DNA of 9,086 bases from JALHTV01 sp049510055. GTDB taxonomy: Bacteria > Planctomycetota > Phycisphaerae > SM23-33. Position numbers and translations under genes: made by a program. A model generated the notes under the pieces. That model worked only from the letters and a program-made list of their open reading frames with translations, was not told where the DNA came from and did not search any database. The stretch is from contig JBEKZI010000084.1 of the NCBI GenBank assembly GCA_049510055.1, positions 1 through 9,086 of the forward strand. Reading direction: 5' to 3'. Shown here in pieces: positions 1 through 6,011 of this stretch (position 1 is the stretch's first letter; each line of letters begins with the position of its first letter).

Positions 1-1
1 T

Positions 2-1030
2 GCCCACCAGGCTGTCGCGCACGGACACCACGCGCGGCTCGATAACCCCGCCGCCGCCCTCGCCGCCGAAGATGCACCCCTCGCGCCGCATGGCCTCGAC
101 GACGTTGGCCTCGCCGGTCGGCGCGCGGACGACCGAACAGCCGGCCGCGGCGGCCACGTCGTCGATCATCCGCGAGGTCACCATGTTGGTCGCCAGCGTG
201 CCCTTGCGGTGCCGCAGCACGAACGCCGCCGCCAGCGCGAGGGTGTATTCCTCGCCGATGAATCGGCCGGTCTCGTCCACGATGGCCAGGCGGTCGGCGT
301 CGGCGTCCTGCGCGAAGCCCACCGCGGCCTTGTGCCGCCGCACGGCCTGGCAAAGCTGGTCCAGGTTGGCCTCGACGGGCTCGGGCGGATGGGCGAATCG
401 GCCGGAGGCCTCGGCGTTCAGGTGCACCACCTCGCAGCCCAGCCGCCCCAGCAGCATGGGCGTGACCACGCAGCCGGCGCCGTTGACGCTGTCCAGCACC
501 ACTTTGAACCGCTTGGAGGCGACGGTGTTCTCGTTGATGACCGCGCAGACCGCGTCGGTGTGCAGGCCGTGCGTGTTGGTCTGGAGGCGCTCGGCGCCCT
601 GATGGTCTGCGTCGGCCAGGCGGAACTGACGCGACTGCCAGATGGCTTTGAGCTTCTCGGCCATCGCGGCCGTCAGGCCGGTGCCGCTGGGCTGGAGGAA
701 CTTGATGCCGTTGTACTCGGCCGGATTGTGCGAGGCGGTCACGACGACCCCGCCGGCGGCTTTGAGTAGCTTGGTCATCAGCGCGACGCCCGGCGTGCTG
801 GCCACGCCGACGTCCACCACCTCCAAGCCGCCGCCCAGCAACCCGGCCGTAACGGCCGACTGGATCATCGGGCCCGACGGCCGCGTGTCCCGCCCGACGG
901 CGACCGTGCCGCTGCCGCCCAGCATCGTGGCAAAGGCGCAGCCGAACTCGCATGCCACCAGCGGGCTGAGCGTCCCGCCGACCGTTCCCCGCACGCCCGA
1001 GACGCTTACGATTAATTTATCTTCCGCCAT
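2..1030 (-). CDS. glmM: Phosphoglucosamine mutase / phosphohexomutase, partial (C-terminus beyond window)
   Basis: The minus strand from the ATG at 1030 reads 343 codons without a stop and runs off the left edge. It is an alpha-D-phosphohexomutase, cytoplasmic, moving phosphate between C6 and C1 of a hexose phosphate. Visible motifs are the phosphoserine loop TASHNP with Ser100, the metal loop D242-A-D244-A-D246-R, and the sugar-binding loop GGEGGGG (322-328) followed by PRVVSVRDS. Domains 1-3 are complete; the phosphate-binding domain 4 is missing. The EGxGGVI...RD form is typical of the archaeal/planctomycete type usually annotated GlmM (glucosamine-6-P to glucosamine-1-P, for peptidoglycan and LPS precursors). 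Phosphomannomutase or phosphoglucomutase activity cannot be excluded. The usual Asn of EGNGG is Gly326 here. AGGAG lies 7 nt before the start. The gene is divergent from the HNH gene. Confidence 0.93.
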   Translation of the reverse strand, partial: MAEDKLIVSVSGVRGTVGGTLSPLVACEFGCAFATMLGGSGTVAVGRDTRPSGPMIQSAVTAGLLGGGLEVVDVGVASTPGVALMTKLLKAAGGVVVTASHNPAEYNGIKFLQPSGTGLTAAMAEKLKAIWQSRQFRLADADHQGAERLQTNTHGLHTDAVCAVINENTVASKRFKVVLDSVNGAGCVVTPMLLGRLGCEVVHLNAEASGRFAHPPEPVEANLDQLCQAVRRHKAAVGFAQDADADRLAIVDETGRFIGEEYTLALAAAFVLRHRKGTLATNMVTSRMIDDVAAAAGCSVVRAPTGEANVVEAMRREGCIFGGEGGGGVIEPRVVSVRDSLVG

Positions 1031-1040
1031 GCACCACTCC

Positions 1041-1060
1041 TAATGCTTGCCCAAGCATTA
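1041..1060. promoter_or_regulatory. 20-bp palindrome overlapping the mutase promoter and adjoining its RBS
   Basis: TAATGCTTGCCCAAGCATTA has 9-bp arms around a 2-bp centre. Read on the minus strand, its end is followed directly by GGAG, the mutase ribosome binding site. It also overlaps the -10 candidate. It could be a dimeric repressor operator or, in RNA, a hairpin (8-bp stem, GGGC loop) that blocks ribosome entry. Confidence 0.5.
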
Positions 1061-1084
1061 TCGGCCAAAACGCCGGCGACGCAA
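1057..1084 (-). promoter_or_regulatory. Candidate sigma-70 promoter of the mutase gene
   Basis: On the minus strand TTGCGT (1084-1079) and GATAAT (1062-1057) are separated by 16 bp, 26 nt upstream of the ATG at 1030. The expected start of transcription falls inside the palindrome at 1041-1060. This is a match by eye only. Confidence 0.4.
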
Positions 1085-1160
1085 CGGGCCATCACGGGCT
1101 GTGCCCTGGAACTCCAACCGGGGCGGATCTGTACTCTTACTACGAACGGGAAGCTCTTAC

Positions 1161-1178
1161 CTGCCTGCCGGCAGGCAG
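1161..1178. repeat. Dispersed palindromic repeat, perfect copy
   Basis: CTGCCTGCCGGCAGGCAG is a perfect 18-bp palindrome in the divergent spacer between the mutase and HNH genes. Related copies occur at 3975-3994, 6059-6076 and 7260-7279, always outside coding sequence. Its position here argues that the HNH gene does not start further upstream. Confidence 0.75.
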
Positions 1179-1219
1179 ATTCCCGCAGGACTTATGCCCG
1201 CCCGGAGGCTGCTCCGCCC

Positions 1220-1247
1220 TTGATTGGTAAGCAAAGTGCGGTATCAT
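1220..1247 (+). promoter_or_regulatory. Candidate promoter of the HNH gene
   Basis: TTGATT (1220-1225) and TATCAT (1242-1247) with a 16-bp spacer sit 29 nt before the chosen start at 1277. This would give a leader of about 20-25 nt holding the GAGGTGAG ribosome binding site at 1262-1269. Confidence 0.45.
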
Positions 1248-1276
1248 TTTGGGCGAGGATAGAGGTGAGATGGTCC

Positions 1277-1912
1277 ATGATTGCGGCTGAACCCAGCGTG
1301 CTGACGAGCAACGTGCTGGTGCTGAACAAGCACTACGCGGCCGTGCGGATCACGACGGTCCGGCGGGCGGTCTGCATGCTCGTCAAGGACCTGGCGGAGA
1401 TCATCTCCGTCGAGAACGATCAGTATGCCAGCTACAACTTCAACTCCTGGCTGGAGGTCAGCGAGTACCGCGCCCGCTACGAGCGCGAGTACCACGAGTG
1501 GATTCACTGCGTGCGGTTCGACCTGGCCGTGCCGCGGATCGTCCGGCTGCTGGTGTACGATCGCCTGCCGCGGGCGCCGGTGAAGTTCACGCGGCGGAAC
1601 ATCTACGCCCGCGACCGCGGCCGCTGCCAGTACTGCGGGCGGCGCTTCCCCACCAGCGAACTGAGCCTGGACCACATCGTGCCGCGCAGCCGCGGCGGCG
1701 AGGCCAACTGGACCAACATTGTCTGCTGCTGCGTGGCGTGCAACGTCCGCAAGGGCGGGCGGCTGCCGATGGAGGCCGGGATGAAGCTCGTGGCCGAGCC
1801 GACCAAGCCCAAGCGCTCGCCGGTGGTCACCCTTCAGCTCAACAGCAAGCGATACGCCTCCTGGAAACAGTTCCTCGACGCGGCCTACTGGAACGTCGAA
1901 CTGCGGGACTAA
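1277..1912 (+). CDS. HNH endonuclease-fold protein
   Basis: A 211-residue cytoplasmic protein with a C-terminal zinc-ribbon HNH domain: C117-Q-Y-C120, then LDH (His133) IVPRSRGG, W145-N147, and C152-V-A-C155-N156 with RKGGR. These are the zinc-binding CxxC pairs plus the catalytic His and Asn of the beta-beta-alpha-metal fold. The N-terminal 100 residues (VLVLNKHY, RRAVCMLVKDLAEII) match the style of a stand-alone HNH family common in Planctomycetota and Bacteroidota, whose biological job is not established. The frame is open back to 1043, but I chose ATG 1277 because GAGGTGAG lies 7 nt upstream, a promoter candidate precedes it, and the extension would translate an intergenic palindrome. No methyltransferase, intron or phage gene is adjacent, so a restriction or homing role has no support from context. 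Confidence 0.9.
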   Translation: MIAAEPSVLTSNVLVLNKHYAAVRITTVRRAVCMLVKDLAEIISVENDQYASYNFNSWLEVSEYRARYEREYHEWIHCVRFDLAVPRIVRLLVYDRLPRAPVKFTRRNIYARDRGRCQYCGRRFPTSELSLDHIVPRSRGGEANWTNIVCCCVACNVRKGGRLPMEAGMKLVAEPTKPKRSPVVTLQLNSKRYASWKQFLDAAYWNVELRD

Positions 1913-2000
1913 CCCCGCCGCGGCCGGCCTATCCCATCCATCGCGCACCCCGGCTTGGAGTCTGCCTGGCGGGAGGCGGGGCAGGTCCGTCGCTGGGTGA

Positions 2001-2029
2001 TTGCAGGCGCTTTTGACCGGCGATAATAT
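2001..2029 (+). promoter_or_regulatory. Candidate promoter of the PH-domain gene
   Basis: TTGCAG (2001-2006), a 17-bp spacer and TAATAT (2024-2029). A GC-only hairpin GCGCGCC-gcgtgt-GGCGCGC (2059-2078) would then lie in the leader before GGGAG (2094-2098) and the ATG at 2104. Confidence 0.4.
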
Positions 2030-2103
2030 GCTCACAACAAGTCAGGTAGTTAGGCATGGCGCGCCGCGTGTGGCGCGCGGAAACATCCATCTCGGGAGCG
2101 AAG

Positions 2104-2640
2104 ATGACGCCATCCGCCGAGCCGACTACCGTCGTGGCCCCTGGGTTGACCGTCGTGCCGGCCCGGCTGCTGGACGGCGGGGAAGTGGTCATCCTGGCCG
2201 TCAAGCCTAGCGGCTGGTTCTGCCTGCTGGTGTCGCTACCGGTGCTGCTGGTGGCGGTGGTGTTCGTCGCCGTGGCGGCCTTTGCCGGTCCGACGCTGCC
2301 AGGGCCGGGGGGGCGCGGGGCGATCGTGCTGTTCTGTGCGGTCATCTCGACGGCGCGGTTGGGGGCGGCGTGGCTCCAGTGGATGGCGCGCCTGTACGTC
2401 CTGACCAACCGCCGGGTGCTTCGCGTCAGCGGCGTGATCCGCCAGGAAGTGTACCATTGCCCCCTGCGGCACATCGCCGCGGCGGCTGTCTCAGCCTCAG
2501 CGGCGGAGAGGGTGCTCGGCGTGGGGAGCCTGTCTTTTGAGTCCTCCGTGCCGGCCGCCCGGGAGGTGCACTGGGCGCACGTCAGCAATCCCGTCGAAGT
2601 CCAGCAGGTCGTCAACGAGGCCATCTCCCAGGCCCGCTAG
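2104..2640 (+). CDS. Membrane protein with bacterial PH domain (YdbS/YdbT-like)
   Basis: A 178-residue protein. Residues 38-61 and 72-93 are hydrophobic, giving a two-helix hairpin. The part from about 97 to 175 reads as a bacterial PH domain (bPH_2 type): YVLTNRRVLRVSGVIRQEVYHCPL, then ERVLGVGSLSF and the closing NPVEVQQVVNEAI helix. Family members sit in the inner membrane with the PH domain facing the cytoplasm; their ligand is generally unknown. I preferred ATG 2104 over the upstream ATG 2056, because GGGAG sits 5 nt before 2104 and the upstream stretch contains a GC-rich hairpin. It is a single gene, converging with the deacylase gene 30 bp downstream. The family is clear from the TNRR motif and the membrane layout; the function is not known. 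Confidence 0.85.
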   Translation: MTPSAEPTTVVAPGLTVVPARLLDGGEVVILAVKPSGWFCLLVSLPVLLVAVVFVAVAAFAGPTLPGPGGRGAIVLFCAVISTARLGAAWLQWMARLYVLTNRRVLRVSGVIRQEVYHCPLRHIAAAAVSASAAERVLGVGSLSFESSVPAAREVHWAHVSNPVEVQQVVNEAISQAR

Positions 2641-2670
2641 CCGCGGCCGCCGGCGGCGATCGCATCCAGC

Positions 2671-3129
2671 TTACAGGTGCACAGCCAGGTCGGTGACGGT
2701 CGGCTTGGCCAGGTCGGCGTAGTCCTTGTACTTCATCCGGATGGCCTGGCGGTGCGAGCCGGCTTGGAAGACGATGTCGTCTTCCTCGGCCAGGTGGCTG
2801 TCGAGCAGGGTCGGCAGATTGTAGAGGCTGCCGAAGGGCGGCACGGCGCCGACCTCGATGTCGGCGAAGAGCTTAGCCAGTTCGCCCTCATCGACCAGGC
2901 TGACCTTGCCGGAATCCAGGGCCTTGGCCACCTTCTTCATGTCCAGCTTATAGCTGGCGGCCAGGACGCACATGGCGAAGCTCTTGCCGGCCTTGACGAT
3001 TACCACCTTGGCCAGCTTGTCGCCGGGGACGTGCTCTTCGGCGGCGACTTCCTGGGCGGTGTAGGCCGGGGGATGGTCGTGGGTCTCAAACTTCACCTTC
3101 TGCTGCTTGAGGTAGTCCTGGATCTTCAT
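2671..3129 (-). CDS. YbaK/EbsC-type aminoacyl-tRNA deacylase domain protein
   Basis: A 152-residue minus-strand protein, the usual size for a free-standing YbaK/INS-type editing domain that hydrolyses mischarged tRNA in trans. Features seen: MKIQDYL start with a T-x-H-x-P segment (residues 16-20), AKVVIVKAG with Lys41 and Lys46 as candidates for the conserved lysine, GAVPPFG (94-100), and GSHRQAI (124-130), the expected pocket elements of the fold. Which tRNA/amino-acid pair it edits cannot be read from the sequence. I chose the ATG at 3129; an AAAGGA ribosome binding site lies just upstream (about 3136-3141) and homology begins there. The open frame to 3279 is read through non-coding DNA. 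It converges with the PH gene and diverges from pyrE. Confidence 0.9.
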   Translation of the reverse strand: MKIQDYLKQQKVKFETHDHPPAYTAQEVAAEEHVPGDKLAKVVIVKAGKSFAMCVLAASYKLDMKKVAKALDSGKVSLVDEGELAKLFADIEVGAVPPFGSLYNLPTLLDSHLAEEDDIVFQAGSHRQAIRMKYKDYADLAKPTVTDLAVHL

Positions 3130-3211
3130 GCCCGGTTCCTTTCCCTGAGCCTTGAGGTGGTACGGCCGGCGGCCAGGTGCCGGGGCCCAAGCCGGCGGAT
3201 CTGGCCGCTCT

Positions 3212-3241
3212 ATTCTAGGCTTGGCCTCCACGGCCAGGCAA
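3212..3241 (-). promoter_or_regulatory. Candidate promoter of the deacylase gene
   Basis: On the minus strand TTGCCT (3241-3236), an 18-bp spacer and TAGAAT (3217-3212, 5 of 6 to consensus). It predicts a leader of roughly 75 nt. Confidence 0.45.
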
Positions 3242-3278
3242 TAGGCACGCCTTCGGGTGCCTTGGCGGTCGGCCGGCA

Positions 3279-3307
3279 TTGACTCGCCCGCCGGGGCGTG
3301 CTAACAA
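3279..3307 (+). promoter_or_regulatory. Candidate promoter of pyrE
   Basis: TTGACT (3279-3284, 5 of 6), a 17-bp spacer and a weak TAACAA -10 (3302-3307). The leader of about 65-70 nt would contain the palindrome at 3320-3337 and the GAGGAG ribosome binding site (3368-3373). Confidence 0.45.
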
Positions 3308-3319
3308 AAGTGCGGTCGA

Positions 3320-3337
3320 ACCCCGGCGCGCCGGGGT
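3320..3337 (+). promoter_or_regulatory. 18-bp GC palindrome in the pyrE leader
   Basis: ACCCCGGCGCGCCGGGGT is perfectly self-complementary and sits between the promoter candidate and the ribosome binding site. In RNA it would fold as a 7-bp stem with a 4-nt loop. No U-run follows, so it is not a simple terminator. Confidence 0.4.
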
Positions 3338-3381
3338 GAGCGTTAGTCGAACCGGCCCGAGCGCAACGAGGAGAGCCCCCG

Positions 3382-3897
3382 ATGGACAAGGCGGAACTGG
3401 CCAGGCGGATCAAGGCGGCGGCGTACCTGGAGGGCGACTTCGTCCTGCGGTCGGGCAAGCGGAGCAAGTATTACCTCGACAAATACCTCTTCGAGACCGA
3501 TCCGGTCATCCTGGCCGAGCTGGGCCGGCGCCTGGCCGAGCAGGCCGGCGACATGGACCAGATCGCCGGGGCGGAGCTGGGCGGCGTGCCCCTGGCGGTG
3601 GCGGCGGCGATGGCCTGCGGCAAGAGTTACGTCATCGTTCGCAACGCTAAGAAGGACTACGGCACGGCCAAGCAGATGGAGGGCAAGCTGCTGCCGGGCG
3701 CGGCGGTGCTGCTGGTGGAAGACGTCGCCACCACCGGCGGGCAGGTGCTGGAGGCGGCCGGGGTGCTCACGGCGGCCGGGGCGAAGGTGATGCGGATCGT
3801 CTGCGTGATCGACCGCATGGAAGGGGCGCGCCAGAACATCGAAGCCGCCGGCTACGCCTTCGGCGCCCTACTAACGCGGCAGGACCTGGGCCTATGA
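3382..3897 (+). CDS. pyrE: Orotate phosphoribosyltransferase
   Basis: A 171-residue type I phosphoribosyltransferase that joins orotate and PRPP to give OMP in pyrimidine synthesis, cytoplasmic and usually a dimer. The PRPP motif is VLLVEDVATTGGQ (109-121). The N-terminal hood has GDFVLRSGKRSKYYLDKY (18-35), and the mobile catalytic loop region carries VRNAKKDYGT with Arg87, Lys90 and Lys91. AELGGVP (64-70) is the pyrophosphate loop. The size fits the short form of the family. ATG 3382 is preceded by GAGGAG. Its neighbours are not pyrimidine genes, so it appears to be a lone transcription unit. Confidence 0.96.
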   Translation: MDKAELARRIKAAAYLEGDFVLRSGKRSKYYLDKYLFETDPVILAELGRRLAEQAGDMDQIAGAELGGVPLAVAAAMACGKSYVIVRNAKKDYGTAKQMEGKLLPGAAVLLVEDVATTGGQVLEAAGVLTAAGAKVMRIVCVIDRMEGARQNIEAAGYAFGALLTRQDLGL

Positions 3898-3927
3898 GTC
3901 GTTTTCGTCCCGCGCGTGCCTCCGCAG

Positions 3928-3957
3928 TGGACAGCGCCTGCGGGGCTGGAGTATGCT
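3928..3957 (+). promoter_or_regulatory. Candidate promoter of the thioredoxin-fold gene
   Basis: TGGACA (3928-3933, 5 of 6), an 18-bp spacer and TATGCT (3952-3957, 4 of 6), 57 nt before the chosen start at 4015. Confidence 0.35.
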
Positions 3958-3974
3958 GAAGGCGCGTCGGTGAA

Positions 3975-3994
3975 CCTGCCTGCCGGTAGGCAGG
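3975..3994. repeat. Dispersed palindromic repeat
   Basis: CCTGCCTGCCGGTAGGCAGG has 10-bp arms with a single G/T imperfection. It lies just upstream of the thioredoxin-fold gene and belongs to the same family as the copies at 1161, 6059 and 7260. Confidence 0.7.
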
Positions 3995-4014
3995 AAAGAA
4001 AGGCGGGGTGTCGG

Positions 4015-4557
4015 ATGGAATCGCCACGTCAGAATTCCGGAAGTCCGGCCGTGCCCACCGGCGGGCGGGCGCAAGCGCCGGACTCGCGGCCCGCACGAAG
4101 GTGGGGCGACCGCAAAATCAAGCTGGCCTTCCTGGCCTTGATGACCGTGGTCGTAGTGCTGATCTACCTTCGCCAGCGCACCACGTTGGACCTGCCCGGC
4201 TGGGGGGACAATCTCAACACGGCGCTGACGCAGGCCAAGGCGGAAAGCCGCCCCGTCCTGGTCTTTTTCGTCAGCTCTCCGCCCGACTACACCTCCCGGG
4301 AGCTGACCAAGAACACCATTCCCAAGAACGACAAGGCCATCCAGCAGGGACGGTTCATCAAGGTGGTCGTCTGGATCAGGGCGAGCGACTTGACCAAATC
4401 GGAAGTGGCCCGGCGGTTCAAGATCATCTCCCTTCCGACCATGCTGGTGATCGGGCCCGACGGGGTGGAGAAAAACCGCCGCGTGGGGAACATCGGGGAG
4501 GTGGAGTTCCGCACCGGCTTCCTGGAGGGCGGGGAGGTCGTGGGGCCGCCCCAGTAG
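4015..4557 (+). CDS. Membrane-anchored thioredoxin-fold protein lacking CXXC
   Basis: A 180-residue protein. An N-terminal, Pro/Arg-rich cytoplasmic segment (1-35) precedes one membrane helix (about 36-53, LAFLALMTVVVVLIYL) and a soluble domain that should face the periplasm. This domain has the thioredoxin-like layout: an AL-x-x-AKAESRPVLVFF strand (70-86), a following loop, and ISLPTMLVIGPDG (138-150) with the cis-proline position Pro141. Where active members have CxxC the sequence is SSPPDYTS (88-95), so no redox-active cysteine is present; the protein contains no cysteine at all. It may be a chaperone or scaffold rather than an oxidoreductase. ATG 4015 was preferred over 3916 because the longer frame would translate the palindromic repeat. 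It ends 86 bp before ispG; co-transcription with ispG is possible. Confidence 0.75.
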   Translation: MESPRQNSGSPAVPTGGRAQAPDSRPARRWGDRKIKLAFLALMTVVVVLIYLRQRTTLDLPGWGDNLNTALTQAKAESRPVLVFFVSSPPDYTSRELTKNTIPKNDKAIQQGRFIKVVVWIRASDLTKSEVARRFKIISLPTMLVIGPDGVEKNRRVGNIGEVEFRTGFLEGGEVVGPPQ

Positions 4558-4631
4558 TCCAACCTGCCAGCCAGCCCGCTGCAGGGGGACATCTTTGCTG
4601 GGGGGGGTCGCTTTGGCCGCCGGGGGCGGGG

Positions 4632-4637
4632 TAAAAT
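4632..4637 (+). promoter_or_regulatory. Possible -10 element directly before ispG
   Basis: TAAAAT (5 of 6 to TATAAT) lies only 6 nt before the ispG ATG at 4644. If used, transcription would begin at or near the ATG, giving a leaderless mRNA. No good -35 is seen at the right distance and no clear Shine-Dalgarno is present. Confidence 0.35.
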
Positions 4638-4643
4638 GCGGGA

Positions 4644-5744
4644 ATGCAGTGGCCCCAGATTCAGCGCCGCAAGACCCAACCCGTGCGCGTCGGCAGCGTC
4701 GTTATCGGCGGCGGTGCGCCGGTCAGCGTCCAGAGCATGACCTCCACCGTGACCGCCGACGCCGAGGCCACGATCGCTCAGGTCCGCGCCCTGGCGGCGG
4801 CGGGAGCCGACCTGGTCCGCGTGGCGGCGGCCACGCCGGCTGACACGGCGGTTCTGCCGCGGATTGTCGGCCAAAGCCCCGTGCCCATCGTCGCGGACGT
4901 GCATTTTCACTTTCAGCGCGCCCTGGAGGCCATCGCCGCCGGCGTGGCCAAGATACGCCTGAACCCCGGCAACATCGCCGACCGCGATCAGGTTCGCCGT
5001 GTGATCGACGCCGCCGGAAGGGCCGGCGTAGCCATCCGCGTGGGGGTCAACGAAGGCTCGGTGGTCGAGCGTCGCGATCCCGCCCGTCGCCAGGCCGACC
5101 TGTCCAGGCCCCTGGACGACCTAATGGTGGAGAAGCTCCAGGAGTACCTGGAAACGTTCCAGGAGGCGGGTTTCAAGGCCCTGGTCCTGTCCGCCAAGAG
5201 CCACGACGCCTTCACCTGCGTGTCGGTCTATCGCAAGCTGGCCCAGCAATGGGATTGGCCGCTGCACCTGGGCCTGACGCATGCCGGCACGGCCTCCAGC
5301 GGAGCCGTCCGCTCGGCCGCGGCGATGGGGACGCTGCTGAGCGAGGGCATCGGCGACACGATCCGCATCTCCTACGCCGGCGACCCCGTTCCGGAGGTGT
5401 CCGCCGCCCTGGAACTGCTCTACAGCCTGCGCCTGCGGCGGCGGCCCGGTCTGGAGCTGATCGCCTGCCCGACGTGCGGCCGGGCGCTGACGGACATCGC
5501 GCCCGTCGCCGAGGCCATCCAGGCCGCCCTGGCCGACCTGACGGTCCCGCTGACCGTGGCGGTCATGGGCTGCGTGGTGAACGGCCCGGGCGAGGCGGCC
5601 AACGCCGATCTGGCGGTCTGTGCCGGGGAGGGCAAGATGGTGCTGTACCGCTATGGCCAGGTCGTCCGGTCGGTGCCCACCGAGCAGGTCGTCCAGGCCG
5701 TGGTTCAAGAGGCTCGCAAGCTGGTTGCCCGCCACGAGGGGTAG
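4644..5744 (+). CDS. ispG: 4-hydroxy-3-methylbut-2-en-1-yl diphosphate synthase
   Basis: A 366-residue IspG/GcpE, the [4Fe-4S] enzyme turning MEcPP into HMBPP in the MEP isoprenoid pathway. The length fits the two-domain bacterial form. The TIM-barrel part begins with RRKTQPVRVGSV and PVSVQSMTSTVTAD, then PIVADVHFHF, AKIRLNPGNI, RVGVNEGSV and LSAKSHD (Lys185). The C-terminal cluster domain has IACPTCGR (Cys275, Cys278) and GCVVNGPGEA (Cys310, Glu317), the three cluster cysteines and the glutamate ligand. An oddity is LTHAG at 211-215, where the family normally has TEAG: His213 replaces a conserved glutamate. Everything else needed for activity is in place. The ATG is directly preceded by TAAAAT and lacks a clear Shine-Dalgarno. 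Confidence 0.95.
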   Translation: MQWPQIQRRKTQPVRVGSVVIGGGAPVSVQSMTSTVTADAEATIAQVRALAAAGADLVRVAAATPADTAVLPRIVGQSPVPIVADVHFHFQRALEAIAAGVAKIRLNPGNIADRDQVRRVIDAAGRAGVAIRVGVNEGSVVERRDPARRQADLSRPLDDLMVEKLQEYLETFQEAGFKALVLSAKSHDAFTCVSVYRKLAQQWDWPLHLGLTHAGTASSGAVRSAAAMGTLLSEGIGDTIRISYAGDPVPEVSAALELLYSLRLRRRPGLELIACPTCGRALTDIAPVAEAIQAALADLTVPLTVAVMGCVVNGPGEAANADLAVCAGEGKMVLYRYGQVVRSVPTEQVVQAVVQEARKLVARHEG

Positions 5745-5781
5745 CGGGGGGGCGAAAGGCACGGGAATTCCACCCCGCCCG

Positions 5782-5803
5782 CCAGGTCTGCCGGCCTGGT
5801 TTT
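5782..5803 (+). terminator. Putative terminator of ispG
   Basis: CCAGG-tctgccgg-CCTGG (5782-5799) followed by TTTT. The stem is 5 bp, extendable by a G/T and a C/G pair. A similar hairpin, ACCGG...CCGGT TTT, stands at 6976-6996 at the start of the second copy of this block, so it may instead be part of the duplicated cassette. Confidence 0.45.
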
Positions 5804-5975
5804 AATAATCCAAGTATTTACTTAACCGGGGGTCCCATCGCGTCGAAAGGAGGGACGGTTGAGGAAATCTGCCATGGTCCCCCAGAAGTCCGTGGCTTTG
5901 CGTTTTGGGGGCCTTGGCACGACGGACCTTTTCTCTGGAGTGGTGCAGAAAAGCTGTATTTATTTGTGAGCAGAT

Positions 5976-6005
5976 TCGCACGGCGTGAAAGTTAATTCAC
6001 ATTAT
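5976..6005 (+). promoter_or_regulatory. Promoter/operator of pseudopilin 1
   Basis: Weak -35 TCGCAC (5976-5981), 18-bp spacer and -10 CATTAT (6000-6005). The inverted repeat GTGAA-N6-TTCAC (5985-6000) fills the spacer and reaches into the -10. The equivalent segment before pseudopilin 2 is identical from GCACGG through CATTA. The -10 stands 13-14 nt before the AAGGG block in all three cassettes, which supports the assignment despite the poor hexamers. Confidence 0.45.
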
Positions 6006-6011
6006 GTAACA

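Noticed and set aside
1043..1276. N-terminal extension of the HNH protein to an ATG at 1043
   Set aside because: It would translate the mutase promoter palindrome and the 1161 repeat; ATG 1277 has a good ribosome binding site and promoter.
1244..2035. 263-codon minus-strand frame over the HNH gene
   Set aside because: Shadow of a GC-rich gene; the plus strand has complete zinc and HNH motifs and a ribosome binding site, the minus frame has none.
3301..3346. Extended pyrE hairpin with CTAAC/GTTAG outer arms
   Set aside because: CTAAC overlaps the likely -10 element and would not be transcribed; only the inner 18-bp palindrome is kept.
3916..4014. N-terminal extension of the thioredoxin-fold protein
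   Set aside because: The extension includes a translated copy of the dispersed palindrome; the ATG at 4015 follows a G-rich site and gives a normal short tail before the membrane helix.
5121..5762. 213-codon minus-strand frame over ispG
   Set aside because: Antisense shadow of a gene with all IspG cluster ligands; composition is Gly/Arg/Gln/His-rich without motifs.
5826..5865. Base pairing AACC...GTCCC with GGGAC-GGTT in the duplicated block
   Set aside because: Copy 1 can pair, but copy 2 has AAGAC and loses two pairs with no compensating change.
5908..5930. Sigma-54-like TTGGCACG before pseudopilin 1
   Set aside because: The required GC of the -12 element is absent and the second copy reads TTGGGTACGG, so the similarity is not conserved.
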